64,000 bases of DNA from Bacillus sp. FJAT-47783 (GCF_022808615.1 NZ_JAKZKS010000011.1:51726-115725), one strand, 5' to 3'; shown: positions 27,158 through 36,928, numbered from the stretch's first letter. Notes: generated by a model from the sequence alone, not told the origin. A program made the numbers and translations.

Positions 27158-28357
27158 ATGACAACAAACTATTCTACTTATGAGCCTTTAACGACGGAAA
27201 CAGCTTGCGATCTTGTTCAACGTCTCGGCATCATCGAACGTACTGAAGGAGTCGAATGTACAGAAGTTGGGGACGGAAACGTAAACCTTGTGTTTCGTGT
27301 CGTGAATCATAAAATAAATCATTCTGTCATTGTAAAGCAAGCTTTGCCTTATGCAAAAGTAGTTGGCGAGAGCGGACCACTTCCATTAAAACGAGCTTCA
27401 ATTGAAGCCCATGCCTTAATCCGTTTTAAAGGTGTGGCAAATGAATTTGTTCCAACTGTTTATTATTTTGACGAAAAATTAGCGGTGACGGTCATGGAAG
27501 ATTTATCACATCTTGATCGTGTTCGGACAGGACTCGTTGAAGGGAAAGAATATCCTCTTCTTTCAAAGCATATTGGGGAATATTTAGGCAATACGCTCTT
27601 TCATACATCTGATTTCGCCTTACATGCTGTGAAAAAAAAGCGACTACTAAATCAGTTTTGCAATCCGGAATTGTGCAACATTACTAAAAATCTCGTCTTT
27701 ACAGATCCGTTTTTTAACTATGAGACAAATGATTTTAAAGCCGAGTTATTAGATGATGTAAATGCGATACGGAAAGACGAATCACTATTATTAGAGGTTG
27801 CCCAGTTAAAGAAAAAGTTTTTAACGAATCAAGATGCACTCATTCATGGTGACCTTCATACAGGGAATATTTTTGCCAATGAGCGAGAAACGAAAGTGAT
27901 TGATCCGGAGTTTGCGTTTTTTGGTCCAATAGGGTTTGATATCGGCCTATTTTTTGCGAATCTTCTGTTAAATTACATATCACGTTCAGAAGCCGGTAAG
28001 GAGTCACTATTAAATCATCTCGCTTCCACTTGGGATACATTTGTAAAAACGTATTCAGCACGTTGGAAAGAGCATCATGTTGAAACATGTTCATTTGACC
28101 ATTTACACATTGTCATTGCTTCAGCCTTTGAAGATGCCATTGGTTTTAGCGGGTGTGAAATTATTCGCCGCACGATAGGTTTAGCCCAAGTTGCAGATTT
28201 AGATACTATTGAACCTTATGAATTACGAATTACTAAGAAGAAAAAAGCCTTACAGCTCGGTTCGACACTTATAAATAAGCGACGGTACATTCATACAATA
28301 GATGAACTGATCAACTCTGTTCAAAACATCGCTAGAGAAAAGGAGAAAGCGGTATGA
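27158..28357 (+). CDS. mtnK: MtnK, 5-methylthioribose kinase
   Basis: The 399-residue kinase of the APH-like fold phosphorylates 5-methylthioribose. The catalytic loop is ALIHGDLHTGNIFA and the metal-binding aspartate is in KVIDPEFAFFGPIGFD. Start MTTNYSTYEPLT after GGGGGTTATCTT. It lies behind an S-box. In relatives mtnK is followed or preceded by mtnA; here the next ATG overlaps the stop as ATGA, but that frame dies after 13 codons, so mtnA is missing. Confidence 0.92.
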   Translation: MTTNYSTYEPLTTETACDLVQRLGIIERTEGVECTEVGDGNVNLVFRVVNHKINHSVIVKQALPYAKVVGESGPLPLKRASIEAHALIRFKGVANEFVPTVYYFDEKLAVTVMEDLSHLDRVRTGLVEGKEYPLLSKHIGEYLGNTLFHTSDFALHAVKKKRLLNQFCNPELCNITKNLVFTDPFFNYETNDFKAELLDDVNAIRKDESLLLEVAQLKKKFLTNQDALIHGDLHTGNIFANERETKVIDPEFAFFGPIGFDIGLFFANLLLNYISRSEAGKESLLNHLASTWDTFVKTYSARWKEHHVETCSFDHLHIVIASAFEDAIGFSGCEIIRRTIGLAQVADLDTIEPYELRITKKKKALQLGSTLINKRRYIHTIDELINSVQNIAREKEKAV

Positions 28358-28395
28358 CAAACCAACATTTCACGTCAGGAAGAAGGAGTACATGA
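28354..28395 (+). pseudogene. Remnant start of a gene coupled to mtnK (probably mtnA)
   Basis: An ATG overlaps the mtnK stop in an ATGA junction, the usual sign of a translationally coupled gene. The frame (MTNQHFTSGRRST) stops after 13 codons and is followed 10 bases later by a MITE-like element. MtnA is the expected partner and starts similarly in relatives (MTH/MTN...), but the stub is too short to be sure. Confidence 0.4.
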
Positions 28396-28405
28396 AGCTG
28401 TTTTA

Positions 28406-28537
28406 GGGGCTGTCCGAAAAGTAGTATGTATGCTCAGAAATTTAAAAAGGTAGACCCAAAGAATGTTGATTTTACAGCATTGTTTGGGTCTTAATATGGG
28501 AGTACATTATCCTAACATAGACTTTTTAGACAGCCCT
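28406..28537. mobile_element. MITE-like element with terminal inverted repeats (copy 1)
   Basis: The ends GGGGCTGTCCGAAAAGT and ACTTTTTAGACAGCCCT are near-perfect terminal inverted repeats of a 132-bp element without a gene. Inside, AGACCCAAAGAATG and CATTGTTTGGGTCT form a second long hairpin (28452-28491). The GGGGCTGTC ends resemble those of insertion sequences such as IS1182-type elements. A related copy lies at 46990-47082. It sits exactly where mtnA would be expected. Confidence 0.75.
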
Positions 28538-28651
28538 ATTTCTTTTTAACTCATTCTAAAATTTCTGTGAAATGTTTGTAACCTTTCTCTTCATTCATTC
28601 GCTCACAACTTCCTTTTATGTTGGTTGTCCCTTTTTCATTTAAACAAATGA

Positions 28652-28780
28652 TTATTCTTTTGTGTAAGATTGGACCATCTTTTCAATTTCTTGTGCTTGT
28701 TTATTAGAGAGAACGTGCATTTTATTTAAAATCTTTGCATATGCGGCGATTTTTTTTGGTCGTGACGTTTTCCAACACAC
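28652..28780 (-). CDS. Small basic hypothetical protein (42 aa)
   Basis: A GTG start follows the strong ribosome binding site AAAAGAGGTGATAAAA. The product begins MCWKTSRPKKIAAYAKILNK and continues as an amphipathic helix (MHVLSNKQAQEIEKMVQSY). No family is recognised. The good start and coding-like composition support a real gene. Confidence 0.55.
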   Translation of the reverse strand: MCWKTSRPKKIAAYAKILNKMHVLSNKQAQEIEKMVQSYTKE

Positions 28781-28874
28781 TTTTATCACCTCTTTTTTGC
28801 CTTAGCGCAAATTTATTTCCCCTAGTAAATAATATGACGAGACAATGAAAAAGTGTAGAAGAAAAGCCTATATT

Positions 28875-28961
28875 GAACAAAATCGCTAACCGCGACTTTG
28901 TTCAGAGGCAGAAGTGAGATGTCAGAGTAGTCGAAATCGGCGAAATAGCCGATTTCGACTA
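28875..28961. repeat. Two tandem hairpins upstream of nothing obvious
   Basis: The first pairs GAACAAAATCGC with GCGACTTTGTTC (one mismatch, 5-base loop). The second is a perfect 14-bp stem, TAGTCGAAATCGGC with GCCGATTTCGACTA around a 6-base loop (28928-28961). Neither is followed by a T-run. They lie between a 42-residue gene and the end of ogt and could be an RNA element, a recombination site or a mobile-element relic. Confidence 0.55.
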
Positions 28962-29009
28962 TCAATGGTTTGAAGTATTCCGAAAAAACTCTTTCAACAT
29001 GAAAGAAAG

Positions 29010-29507
29010 CTACATACTTTTTTTAAAGGGCGCTTGTTCTAATGTTAATAAATACGCCTTTTTGTCCGTTTGATTTCCAGCGTAACCAACTAACTGATGA
29101 TTTTTTCCGATGACGCGATGACACGGTATGACAATCGGTAACGGATTCCTTTTATTAGCCTGTCCAATCGCACGTACAGCTTTTGGCTTTTCGATATGAT
29201 TCGCTACATCTTGATAACTCCACGTTTCACCGTAAGGGATAGATTTAAGCGTGTTCCAAACACGTTGTTGAAACGACGTCCCTTCTATTTTTAAAGGTAG
29301 ATCAAATTGTGTACGCTTTCCCTCGAAATATTCTCTTAATTGATTCATCGTTTCTTTCAGCAAGGGCGTTTCTACTTGATGAACGTCTTTCTTTTTACAA
29401 AAACGGTTCAGTTCATGTATATCAAAAAATATTTGAGAAAGTTTCTCTTCTTCTTCAAGTATATATAATGAACCGATCGGTGCGTTTAATATACAATACG
29501 AAAACAT
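29010..29507 (-). CDS. ogt: Ogt, methylated-DNA--protein-cysteine methyltransferase
   Basis: The 165-residue repair protein takes alkyl groups from O6-alkylguanine onto its own cysteine. The active site PIVIPCHRVIG and the recognition helix VRAIGQANKRNP are complete. The ATG at 29507 follows GAGGTG at the end of kinE (1-base gap), so it is cotranscribed with the kinase, the same pairing as in B. subtilis. Confidence 0.93.
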   Translation of the reverse strand: MFSYCILNAPIGSLYILEEEEKLSQIFFDIHELNRFCKKKDVHQVETPLLKETMNQLREYFEGKRTQFDLPLKIEGTSFQQRVWNTLKSIPYGETWSYQDVANHIEKPKAVRAIGQANKRNPLPIVIPCHRVIGKNHQLVGYAGNQTDKKAYLLTLEQAPFKKSM

Positions 29508-29508
29508 A

Positions 29509-31698
29509 TTACACCTCATTTAAAGTATCGTCTTGATGAATCGGCAACGATATCGAAAACGTCGTACCATTTCCCACTTTACTCGTTACGTCTACTTTTC
29601 CATTATGTTCTTCAATTATTTTGTAACTTACCATTAAGCCTAAGCCTGTGCCACGCTCTTTCGTCGTATAAAACGGTTCCCCTAATCGTTTTAATTTATC
29701 GCGAGGAATGCCGATGCCTTCATCTTTAATGGAAACAGTCACTTTCTGGCCGTTGCTTGATGAAATGCGTACATGTATGTTCCCGCCATTTGGCATAACC
29801 TCTATAGCATTCTTTAGTATATTAATGAACACTTGCTTAAGTTGGTTTGGTTCGCAATAAATAGGAGGAGTATCAATTGCATCGAGATGAATTTGTACAT
29901 TTGCCAATATCGCCTGTGCGTTTAACAGGTCAATCGTATCTTTCATAATATCGACGAGATTTTTCTTTTGAAAATGGACAGCTTGAGGCTTTGCTAATAT
30001 AAGAAATTCTGTAATAATCGATTCAATTCGTTGCAGTTCAGACGTTATCACTTTAAAATACATGGAATGGTCTTCCTTCATACTCCCTTGCAACAATTGA
30101 ATGAATCCTTTTAAAGCGGTCATTGGGTTTCTAATCTCATGGGCAATACCAGCAGCCAATTCGCCTACGACATTTAACGTGTCTGATTTACGTAATTTTT
30201 CTTCCATTTCTTTCTTTTCCGTGACATCCCGAAAAATAGCTAAATTCATATTTTGTATAATATCACGTTTAAAGGAACATTCGATAAGTCTCTCTTCACC
30301 GCTTTGTAATATGAACGGAAGCTCTTTCGGCATTTTGTCCCCTTTTTCTAGCAATGTTCGAATGTTTTCTGTTTGAAAGATATCATGTATATGAAGCTTC
30401 TTTAACTGATGGAGTGGAATGTTGAATATTTTACTTGCAACAGGGTTTGCGTCAATAATACGAAACGTATCATCAAATAAAACATTTCCATCCATCGTTC
30501 CATCAAATACTTTTCTGAATTTTTGCTCACTTTCACGCAATTCTTTTTCCATTCTCTTTCGATCGCTAACATTCCGTAAAATCGTCATATGATACCCGTC
30601 ATGACCTTCACGCTTAGAAGTAAATTCTAGCTGCTTTTTTTGACCATTAGGCATGTGAAACAAAAGTTCTTCACGAATAGCCCCCGTTTTCATATATTCC
30701 TTTTTAATTTTCTGAAATTTTTGGTCATTTTTATCAACAAAGTCGCAAACACGACTCTTTAAGAGCTTATCAAGTGGCAATTCGAAAATCCGACAAGCCC
30801 ATTGATTCGCACGCACAATCTTCCCGTTTTCGTCCCAAAGGACAATGGCGTCTAATGCACTTTCAAACACTTCCCTAAACCGTTCTTCACTTTCCTTAAG
30901 TTGTTGTTCCATCATGCGCTTTTCGGTTATATCCCGTAAAATTGACATATAAAATCCGTTTAATATATTCGCTGTTGACGTAAACTCAAATATTTTCGTT
31001 TTCCCATTCTTTAATTTGACAGGGAGTTCTCCTTTTACTTTCCCCTCTTTCAACATAGTTTGTTTCATTTCAATTATTTTAGTTGGTTCGATAACAAAAT
31101 CTTCTAAACGAAAGTGATTTAGCTCATGTTTATTCAAATCAAAGCTTACACAAAATGAATAATTGGCATCGACAAAGTAGCCTTCTTCATCAAAGATAAC
31201 AATGCCATCAACTGCTCGATTAAATAAATCTTGGAATAATTGTTCGTTAATCGTACGTTCTCGTTCAAGTACTTTCCTCGATGATACATCACGAAAAATA
31301 GACAAATCGTATTCACCGAACGCTTTATATTTTGCAGTAAACTCGACAAACTTAACTTCGCCATCATCAAGATTTATGACAAGCTCATCTTGCAAGTAGC
31401 CCATTTTATAAAATCGCTTCATTTGCTCTTCTTTTTGTTCTTTCGGCATTAGTTTGAGGAAATCGTGTAAATTCCGTGACAAAAGCTCTTCCTCTGTTAC
31501 ATGGAACATATCACAAGCTGCCTTGTTGACTTTGACAAAGTTTAATTGTTGATCAAAAAAGACGATTGCATCTAATGCTTGTTCAAAAATGACTTGATAT
31601 TTATTTAAATCGGATTTTAATTTTCTATTTTCTTCCGTTAATTGCTCGATAGCACTTATTAACTCTACTTGGTGAATCGTATTTTTCAATCTTCCCAC
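29509..31698 (-). CDS. kinE: KinE-type PAS sensor histidine kinase
   Basis: The 729-residue cytoplasmic kinase has four successive PAS domains, each starting with a stretch like FEQALDAIVFFD, LFNRAVDGIVIFD, VFESALDAIVLWD or VFDGTMDGNVLFD. HisKA (AAGIAHEIRNPMTALKGF) and HATPase (NILKNAIEVMPNGG, DEGIGIP, GTGLGLMVSYKII) follow. Size and PAS repetition fit KinE (738 aa in B. subtilis), a kinase feeding the sporulation phosphorelay. No membrane segment. Gene order with ogt supports the symbol. Confidence 0.85.
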   Translation of the reverse strand: MGRLKNTIHQVELISAIEQLTEENRKLKSDLNKYQVIFEQALDAIVFFDQQLNFVKVNKAACDMFHVTEEELLSRNLHDFLKLMPKEQKEEQMKRFYKMGYLQDELVINLDDGEVKFVEFTAKYKAFGEYDLSIFRDVSSRKVLERERTINEQLFQDLFNRAVDGIVIFDEEGYFVDANYSFCVSFDLNKHELNHFRLEDFVIEPTKIIEMKQTMLKEGKVKGELPVKLKNGKTKIFEFTSTANILNGFYMSILRDITEKRMMEQQLKESEERFREVFESALDAIVLWDENGKIVRANQWACRIFELPLDKLLKSRVCDFVDKNDQKFQKIKKEYMKTGAIREELLFHMPNGQKKQLEFTSKREGHDGYHMTILRNVSDRKRMEKELRESEQKFRKVFDGTMDGNVLFDDTFRIIDANPVASKIFNIPLHQLKKLHIHDIFQTENIRTLLEKGDKMPKELPFILQSGEERLIECSFKRDIIQNMNLAIFRDVTEKKEMEEKLRKSDTLNVVGELAAGIAHEIRNPMTALKGFIQLLQGSMKEDHSMYFKVITSELQRIESIITEFLILAKPQAVHFQKKNLVDIMKDTIDLLNAQAILANVQIHLDAIDTPPIYCEPNQLKQVFINILKNAIEVMPNGGNIHVRISSSNGQKVTVSIKDEGIGIPRDKLKRLGEPFYTTKERGTGLGLMVSYKIIEEHNGKVDVTSKVGNGTTFSISLPIHQDDTLNEV

Positions 31699-31954
31699 CC
31701 CTCATCATTCGATCAGCTTATTAAACTTTCTACATCTTTCGATAGACTCCTTCTATTTTCCCTTTTACATTTTAGTAACTTTCGTTTGTTGATTTTTCAA
31801 TTCACTTACATTTTGTTAACAATAAATAATAAACCATTCTAATTCGAGTAGACTGTTTTAAAATAGTACACGAACGCTCTAATACACCATCCCTTTTAAC
31901 GATTTTGTTAACTATTCAATCATAGAAAGACGTTTAAGAAAAGGGGGAGAGAAG

Positions 31955-32956
31955 ATGCATCGTGATAGTTATTTCGATAATGCCAAATTTATTTTAATTG
32001 CCCTTGTTGTGTTCGGACATCTCATTCGTTCATTTATTGAACAAAATGAAGTGATGTTGACCGTTTACAAGTTTATTTACACCTTTCATATGCCAGCTTT
32101 CATCTTAATAGCTGGGTATTTTGCAAAAGGATTTCAAAAAGAAGGCTATATTAAAAAAGTATCGATCAAACTGATTATTCCGTATTTAATTTTCCAAGGT
32201 ATATATTCGGTGTATTACGTTATCATTCAAGAAAAAAATATGTGGGATTTGGTGGATCCGTTAAATCCACATTGGTCACTTTGGTTTTTATTAAGCTTAT
32301 TTTGCTGGAATCTACTTCTTTATCCTTTTACAAAACTGCAAAAAGGCTTTGCTTTAGGTCTTGCTTTTTTCATCGGGATTGTTATTGGGTATGTTGATTT
32401 TATTAGCAACTATTTAAGTTTATCACGAACATTCGTCTTTTTCCCGATATTTTTAATCGGATTTTATTTACAAAAAGAGCATTTTTCTTGTTTAACGAAG
32501 CGATCGATTAAACGGTTAAGCATTCTTGTTTTATGTATAACGTTTATCTTGTATTTTTCGTTTCCATTTGACTATGAATGGCTATTTGGTTCTAAACCGT
32601 ATTCGTATTTTGGCGAGACTTCCATTCTAGCAAGTGTAAAGCGACTTGGCTTTTATTTGTTAACGGTGATTACTACTTTTTTATTTTTATCCATTGTACC
32701 AACGAGGCGGACATTCTTTACCGATTGGGGAACGAGAACGTTTTACGTTTATTTGCTTCATGGATTTATCATTCAAGCGTTCCGTGCAAGTGATTTAGAG
32801 CATGAAATTTCATTTTTAAATAATTTGTTTATTGCTGCCATTTTGGCAATTGTGATTACATCGATCTTATCAAGTAATCTCATTAAAAAAGCGGTTCATC
32901 CTTTAATAGAAGTTCAACGAATCACGTATAAAAATGAAGAAACGATCGCCAAATGA
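31955..32956 (+). CDS. ykrP: Membrane acyltransferase family 3 protein, YkrP-like
   Basis: The 333-residue polytopic protein has about ten hydrophobic segments. The N-terminus YFDNAKFILIALVVFGHLIR carries the histidine typical of acyltransferase-3 proteins. It resembles fucose 4-O-acetylase-type enzymes and likely O-acetylates a surface sugar, substrate unknown. It is divergent from kinE, as ykrP is in B. subtilis. The ATG follows AAGGGGGAGAG. Confidence 0.8.
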   Translation: MHRDSYFDNAKFILIALVVFGHLIRSFIEQNEVMLTVYKFIYTFHMPAFILIAGYFAKGFQKEGYIKKVSIKLIIPYLIFQGIYSVYYVIIQEKNMWDLVDPLNPHWSLWFLLSLFCWNLLLYPFTKLQKGFALGLAFFIGIVIGYVDFISNYLSLSRTFVFFPIFLIGFYLQKEHFSCLTKRSIKRLSILVLCITFILYFSFPFDYEWLFGSKPYSYFGETSILASVKRLGFYLLTVITTFLFLSIVPTRRTFFTDWGTRTFYVYLLHGFIIQAFRASDLEHEISFLNNLFIAAILAIVITSILSSNLIKKAVHPLIEVQRITYKNEETIAK

Positions 32957-32971
32957 CGATCGTTTCTTTTC

Positions 32972-33691
32972 TTATAAGTCTTCTACAATGATATAAGATG
33001 CATGGATCGGTCCATGTACACCTACAACGAGATTCATTTCAATGTCTGCAGAATTACTAGGTCCTGAAATAAAATTAATACAAGACGGTATCCATTCACC
33101 GCTTTCGACCTTTTCATGTATTTGCTTCGCTGCTTGGGTCATTCTCGGGACAATCGTACTTTTTGGAATAATGGCAATGTAGGTTGTCGGTAGCAAACTG
33201 ACTGAGCGTCCCTTTTCTTCAGAGCTAAATAATACGACAGTACCTGATTCAGCCAGTGTTATGTCACTAAATGTTATACCAACGTTTGCTTTTTCAGCGA
33301 TTTGAACATTTTCCTCTTGTAAATTTGCCTCCCAAATATGTGTATCTATTTTCTTTTTTGGAAGTTCTTCTTGAAAAAATGACCGTATTTTCGCTTCGTC
33401 TAAGCGTTTATCCTCCCACACGACAATAGGGCCGCCACCATACTTGTGAATGATACGCTCAATTGTATTGGATAAATCATTTTTTGAAACATAATAAGCA
33501 TCTGTTTGGATATTTTGACATTGCTCTATTAATACGTCAACAAGGTCATCATTTGATTTATTTTTCAACACGTCCCATTGTGGCTGATGGCGGTAATGTG
33601 GCCTGATGACTCCTTCTTTTTTCACCGGTCTACCGAGGCGGTTCGCTAAGTTCGATAGAAAGACTTCTCGGTTTTGAATCGTTCCCTTCAT
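32972..33691 (-). CDS. lutC: LutC, lactate utilisation protein C
   Basis: This 239-residue LUD-domain protein is part of the LutABC iron-sulfur complex that oxidises L-lactate to pyruvate. Motifs include [18 protein letters not shown] and [22 protein letters not shown] at the C-terminus. It overlaps the lutB stop by 4 bases (ATGA). Confidence 0.92.
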   Translation of the reverse strand: MKGTIQNREVFLSNLANRLGRPVKKEGVIRPHYRHQPQWDVLKNKSNDDLVDVLIEQCQNIQTDAYYVSKNDLSNTIERIIHKYGGGPIVVWEDKRLDEAKIRSFFQEELPKKKIDTHIWEANLQEENVQIAEKANVGITFSDITLAESGTVVLFSSEEKGRSVSLLPTTYIAIIPKSTIVPRMTQAAKQIHEKVESGEWIPSCINFISGPSNSADIEMNLVVGVHGPIHASYIIVEDL

Positions 33692-35124
33692 TTTTCTTCA
33701 CCTCGTTTTTCGCGACTTTGAAACCATTCGCGGAAACCATTTTTCGGTGCCGGAAATTCACGTATTTGCGTCCAAGCTTTTAACGGTCCCGGTCCGTTTG
33801 AAATTTTTTCATCCTTTGTAAAAGGTTTCATCGCAGCTGGTGCTAATTTTGCTCCAAATTTATAAAGACTTGGATTGGCTGCTCCAAGACCAAATGCTTT
33901 CATCGCAAGCTTTTCGGACACAGGGGCTCTTCCTTCTTTTTCAACAATGACTTGACGGTGCTTATGAAGGAGTTCATGCAAAGGAATCTTTACTGGACAA
34001 GCTTCCGAACACGCTGCACATAGTGTAGACGCGTACGGCAATTCTTTATAATCATCATATCCGCCTAAAAGCGGGGATAAAACAGCACCGATCGGGCCGG
34101 AATAAATCGACCCATACGAGTGACCGCCAACATGACGATATACAGGACAAACATTTACACAGGCGGCACATCGAATACATTGAAGGACGGATTGGAATTC
34201 TGATCCTAATATTTTCGAACGACCATTATCAACAATCACTAAATGAAACTCCTCAGGCCCATCTGCATCTTCTTGCTCTTTCGGACCAGTTAGAACTGTT
34301 ACATAACTCGTTAATTTTTGGCCGACTGCACTTCTTGTCAAGAGGCTTACGAGAATATCAAACTCTTCAAAAGTAGGAACGATTCTTTCCATTCCCATTA
34401 CAGTAATTTGTGTTTTCGGAGCCGTTGTTACGAGCCGCGCATTCCCTTCATTCGTCACTAGGCTGATGGAGCCTGACTCTGCAATCGCAAAATTACATCC
34501 CGTTATCCCAACATCAGCTGTTAGAAATTCATTCCGCAACATTTTTCGTGCATGTATTGCTAATTCTTCCGGTTTTTCCGTTTTCGTATAATGTAGCTTT
34601 TCTTTGAATACATCACGGATTTGCTCTTTATTTTTATGCAGGGCTGGTGCGACGATGTGGGATGGTGGATCATGATCATCCACTTGCAAAATGTATTCGC
34701 CAAGGTCTGTTTCAATCACTTGACAGCCTTCTTTTTCCAAGCATTGATTCAAATGAATTTCTTCTGTTACCATCGATTTCGATTTAACAATTTTTTTTGC
34801 TTTTTTCTTTTGAATCACTGTCCGAATATAATGATTGGCTTCTTCAGCCGTTTCCGCAAAAAACACATGCCCCCCGCGTTTGGCAACGTTTTCACTTAAT
34901 TGATGTAAATAGTAATCTAAATTTTCCAATGTATGCTGACGAATTTCTTCTCCTAGCTTTCGCCATTCTTCCCAATTACCGAGTTCTTCTGCAGCCCGCA
35001 GCCGGTTCGTTCGTAATCTCTCCTGCGCTCCTGACACCGCTTGGCGCATGAAATCATTTTGAATTCCTTTCTCAATACGATGTTGAAAAGCTTCATCACT
35101 GATTTTCATAGACATTTGCGCCAC
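33688..35124 (-). CDS. lutB: LutB, lactate utilisation iron-sulfur protein
   Basis: The 478-residue protein combines an N-terminal LUD-type domain ([36 protein letters not shown]) with two 4Fe-4S motifs ([14 protein letters not shown] and [13 protein letters not shown]). It transfers electrons in the LutABC lactate dehydrogenase. It starts 3 bp after lutA and is coupled to lutC. Ribosome binding site GGGGGTGGCG. Confidence 0.93.
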   Translation of the reverse strand: MAQMSMKISDEAFQHRIEKGIQNDFMRQAVSGAQERLRTNRLRAAEELGNWEEWRKLGEEIRQHTLENLDYYLHQLSENVAKRGGHVFFAETAEEANHYIRTVIQKKKAKKIVKSKSMVTEEIHLNQCLEKEGCQVIETDLGEYILQVDDHDPPSHIVAPALHKNKEQIRDVFKEKLHYTKTEKPEELAIHARKMLRNEFLTADVGITGCNFAIAESGSISLVTNEGNARLVTTAPKTQITVMGMERIVPTFEEFDILVSLLTRSAVGQKLTSYVTVLTGPKEQEDADGPEEFHLVIVDNGRSKILGSEFQSVLQCIRCAACVNVCPVYRHVGGHSYGSIYSGPIGAVLSPLLGGYDDYKELPYASTLCAACSEACPVKIPLHELLHKHRQVIVEKEGRAPVSEKLAMKAFGLGAANPSLYKFGAKLAPAAMKPFTKDEKISNGPGPLKAWTQIREFPAPKNGFREWFQSREKRGEEK

Positions 35125-35127
35125 CCC

Positions 35128-35853
35128 CTAGTTTTTCTCACATGTATTTAAAACTTCTGCGATATGAAGCACTTTCACTTCTTTTCCTTTACGCTCCATT
35201 CTGCCACCAATATTCATTAAGCAACCACAATCTGCACCAATTAAAAAATCCGCTCCCGATTGTTCTACATGTTGTACCTTTTCATCCACCATCTGTTCTG
35301 AAATGTCAGACATTTTAACTGCGAATGTTCCACCAAAACCGCAGCAATTATGACAATTTTTTAATGGAACCACTTCGAGTCCTTCTACATTTTGCAACAG
35401 CTTAAAAGGCGCCTCTTTTACACCTAGCAATCTTGTCATATGACAAGAAGTATGATAGGTTGCTTTACCGTTTAATTTTGCACCAACATTCTCGATCTTT
35501 AAAACTTCGAGTAAAAATTGTGTTAATTCATACGTTTTATTGGCTAATTCTGTCGCCTTTTTTTCCCACTTTGGATCATCTTTAAAAACATGTGGGTATT
35601 CTTTAAACATCGTCCCACATGAACCAGAAGGTGTCACAACGTATTGTGCTTGCTCAAATGTACGAATCATATTTTTCATCGCTTCTTTTGCATCTTGGAC
35701 ATATCCACTATTATACGCAGGCTGACCACAGCATATTTGACTTTGTGGAAAATCAACATCGCATCCTAATTTCTCCAACAACTCAACTGTTGACTTCCCA
35801 ACATTTGGGTGAAACATATCAACTAAACACGTTGCAAATAACGAGACCTTCAT
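35128..35853 (-). CDS. lutA: LutA, lactate utilisation (Fe-S)-binding protein
   Basis: The 241-residue GlpC/heterodisulfide-reductase-like subunit has two CCG cysteine-rich repeats ([12 protein letters not shown] and [10 protein letters not shown]), with partner cysteines upstream. It is the first gene of lutABC, transcribed from a promoter adjoined by a LutR-type operator. Start ATG after GAGGAGAAG. Confidence 0.93.
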   Translation of the reverse strand: MKVSLFATCLVDMFHPNVGKSTVELLEKLGCDVDFPQSQICCGQPAYNSGYVQDAKEAMKNMIRTFEQAQYVVTPSGSCGTMFKEYPHVFKDDPKWEKKATELANKTYELTQFLLEVLKIENVGAKLNGKATYHTSCHMTRLLGVKEAPFKLLQNVEGLEVVPLKNCHNCCGFGGTFAVKMSDISEQMVDEKVQHVEQSGADFLIGADCGCLMNIGGRMERKGKEVKVLHIAEVLNTCEKN

Positions 35854-35900
35854 CTTCTCCTCGTCCTTTCCTTAATCAGGTAAATCGTTTCTTAACTACC

Positions 35901-35945
35901 ACTTTAGCCTGTTTTAAGTTTTAGGTCAACCGGTCATCTGATGAC
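35901..35945 (-). promoter_or_regulatory. lutABC promoter and LutR-type operator
   Basis: TTGACC (35924-35929) and TAAAGT (35901-35906) are 17 bp apart on the minus strand. The perfect palindrome GTCATCTGATGAC (35933-35945) abuts the -35 box on the upstream side. The same 13-mer recurs in the permease promoter. It contains TCATC-N-GATGA, the motif known for LutR. Confidence 0.8.
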
Positions 35946-35960
35946 TAAGTTTTTTTAGAA

Positions 35961-35986
35961 AAGGAACCTAATTTTTTAGGTCCCTT
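35961..35986 (-). terminator. lutR terminator
   Basis: GGGACCTAA and TTAGGTTCC pair on the minus strand, followed by TTTTCT. The lutR stop codon is inside the stem. Confidence 0.7.
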
Positions 35987-36707
35987 CCTGTTGACGGTTG
36001 TTTAAAAACTTCTTTAATACGTTTTCAACTTCTGTAATATGGGCTAACATTAAACGTTGGGCTTCTTCCGCATCTTGATTTTTAATCGCTTCATAAATAT
36101 TTTTATGTTCTTCATATAACCGTTCATTGGTCGTATCTTTTGAATATAACCAAATTTTCCTCGTTTCTCGCATCGAATCGATCATCATGCCAGAAACATT
36201 GCTCATTAAGCTAATTAAGATGGGATTGTGTGTTGCCGTTGAAACGGCCATATGAAACAGCAAATCAGCTTTTTCGCCTAACTCTTTGTCATTAAAGTTC
36301 GATTTCATTTGGTTTAGCGCAAATTCCATTGCATCTAAGTCATGTTGATTACGTTTCATCGCAGCAGTGTAAGCAGCCCCAACCTCTAAAATTTTCCTCA
36401 CTTCTACTAAATTTCTAATATCTTCCATATTCATCAATGCAGCCGTTGATAGTGGAATCGTCAAAGTTACCGGGTCAAATTCCTTTACATATGTTCCTTC
36501 CCCTTGCTTCATCTCAACAAGCCCCATCGCTCTTAATGCACTTAGCGCTTCACGAATCGCCGATCTTCCGACTTGAAAACTATCAGCAAGCTGTTGAATC
36601 GAATCAAGTTTTTGGCCAGGTTTGATTTCCCCTTTTTTGATCATATCTAAAAGAGCCTCTGCTACTTCTTCATATATTTTTTTAGGTTTTATCTGTTTAT
36701 ACTGCAT
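35976..36707 (-). CDS. lutR: LutR, GntR/FadR-family repressor of lactate utilisation
   Basis: The 243-residue regulator has an N-terminal winged helix (IQQLADSFQVGRSAIREALSALRAMGLVEMKQGEGTYV region) and a helical FCD ligand-binding domain with metal-binding histidines. It lies between lutABC and the lactate permease, both of which carry the same TCATC-N-GATGA palindrome. This supports the assignment as the lactate-responsive repressor. Confidence 0.88.
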   Translation of the reverse strand: MQYKQIKPKKIYEEVAEALLDMIKKGEIKPGQKLDSIQQLADSFQVGRSAIREALSALRAMGLVEMKQGEGTYVKEFDPVTLTIPLSTAALMNMEDIRNLVEVRKILEVGAAYTAAMKRNQHDLDAMEFALNQMKSNFNDKELGEKADLLFHMAVSTATHNPILISLMSNVSGMMIDSMRETRKIWLYSKDTTNERLYEEHKNIYEAIKNQDAEEAQRLMLAHITEVENVLKKFLNNRQQEGT

Positions 36708-36801
36708 TCTTATTCACCTCAAAGTTTGTAGAAAAAAAGCTTACTAGATTACCAATATGACTATTTTATAGTATCTCCTTCAAAAAAACAAAGAAATGCT
36801 A

Positions 36802-36848
36802 TTGCAATTTGTTATCGCTTACATTATCATATAGTCATCTGATGACTA
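36802..36848 (+). promoter_or_regulatory. Lactate permease promoter with cre site and LutR operator
   Basis: TTGCAA (36802) and TATCAT (36825) are 17 bp apart. TGTTATCGCTTACA (36810-36823) in the spacer fits the CcpA cre consensus on the reverse strand (TGTAAGCGATAACA). The 17-mer palindrome TAGTCATCTGATGACTA (36832-36848) covers the transcript start. This implies repression both by LutR and by carbon catabolite control. Confidence 0.85.
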
Positions 36849-36928
36849 CATGACCTGTTATTCAGTTTATTTTCAGAAGTTTATTTTCAGAATTTTTTGT
36901 CAGTTATGTTAAGGAGGTTATTGATTTA

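Noticed and set aside
28354..28540. Reading the DNA after mtnK as a C-terminal fragment of mtnA (QEEGVHEAVLGAV)
   Set aside because: The peptide does not match known MtnA ends and runs straight into the terminal repeat of the MITE-like element.
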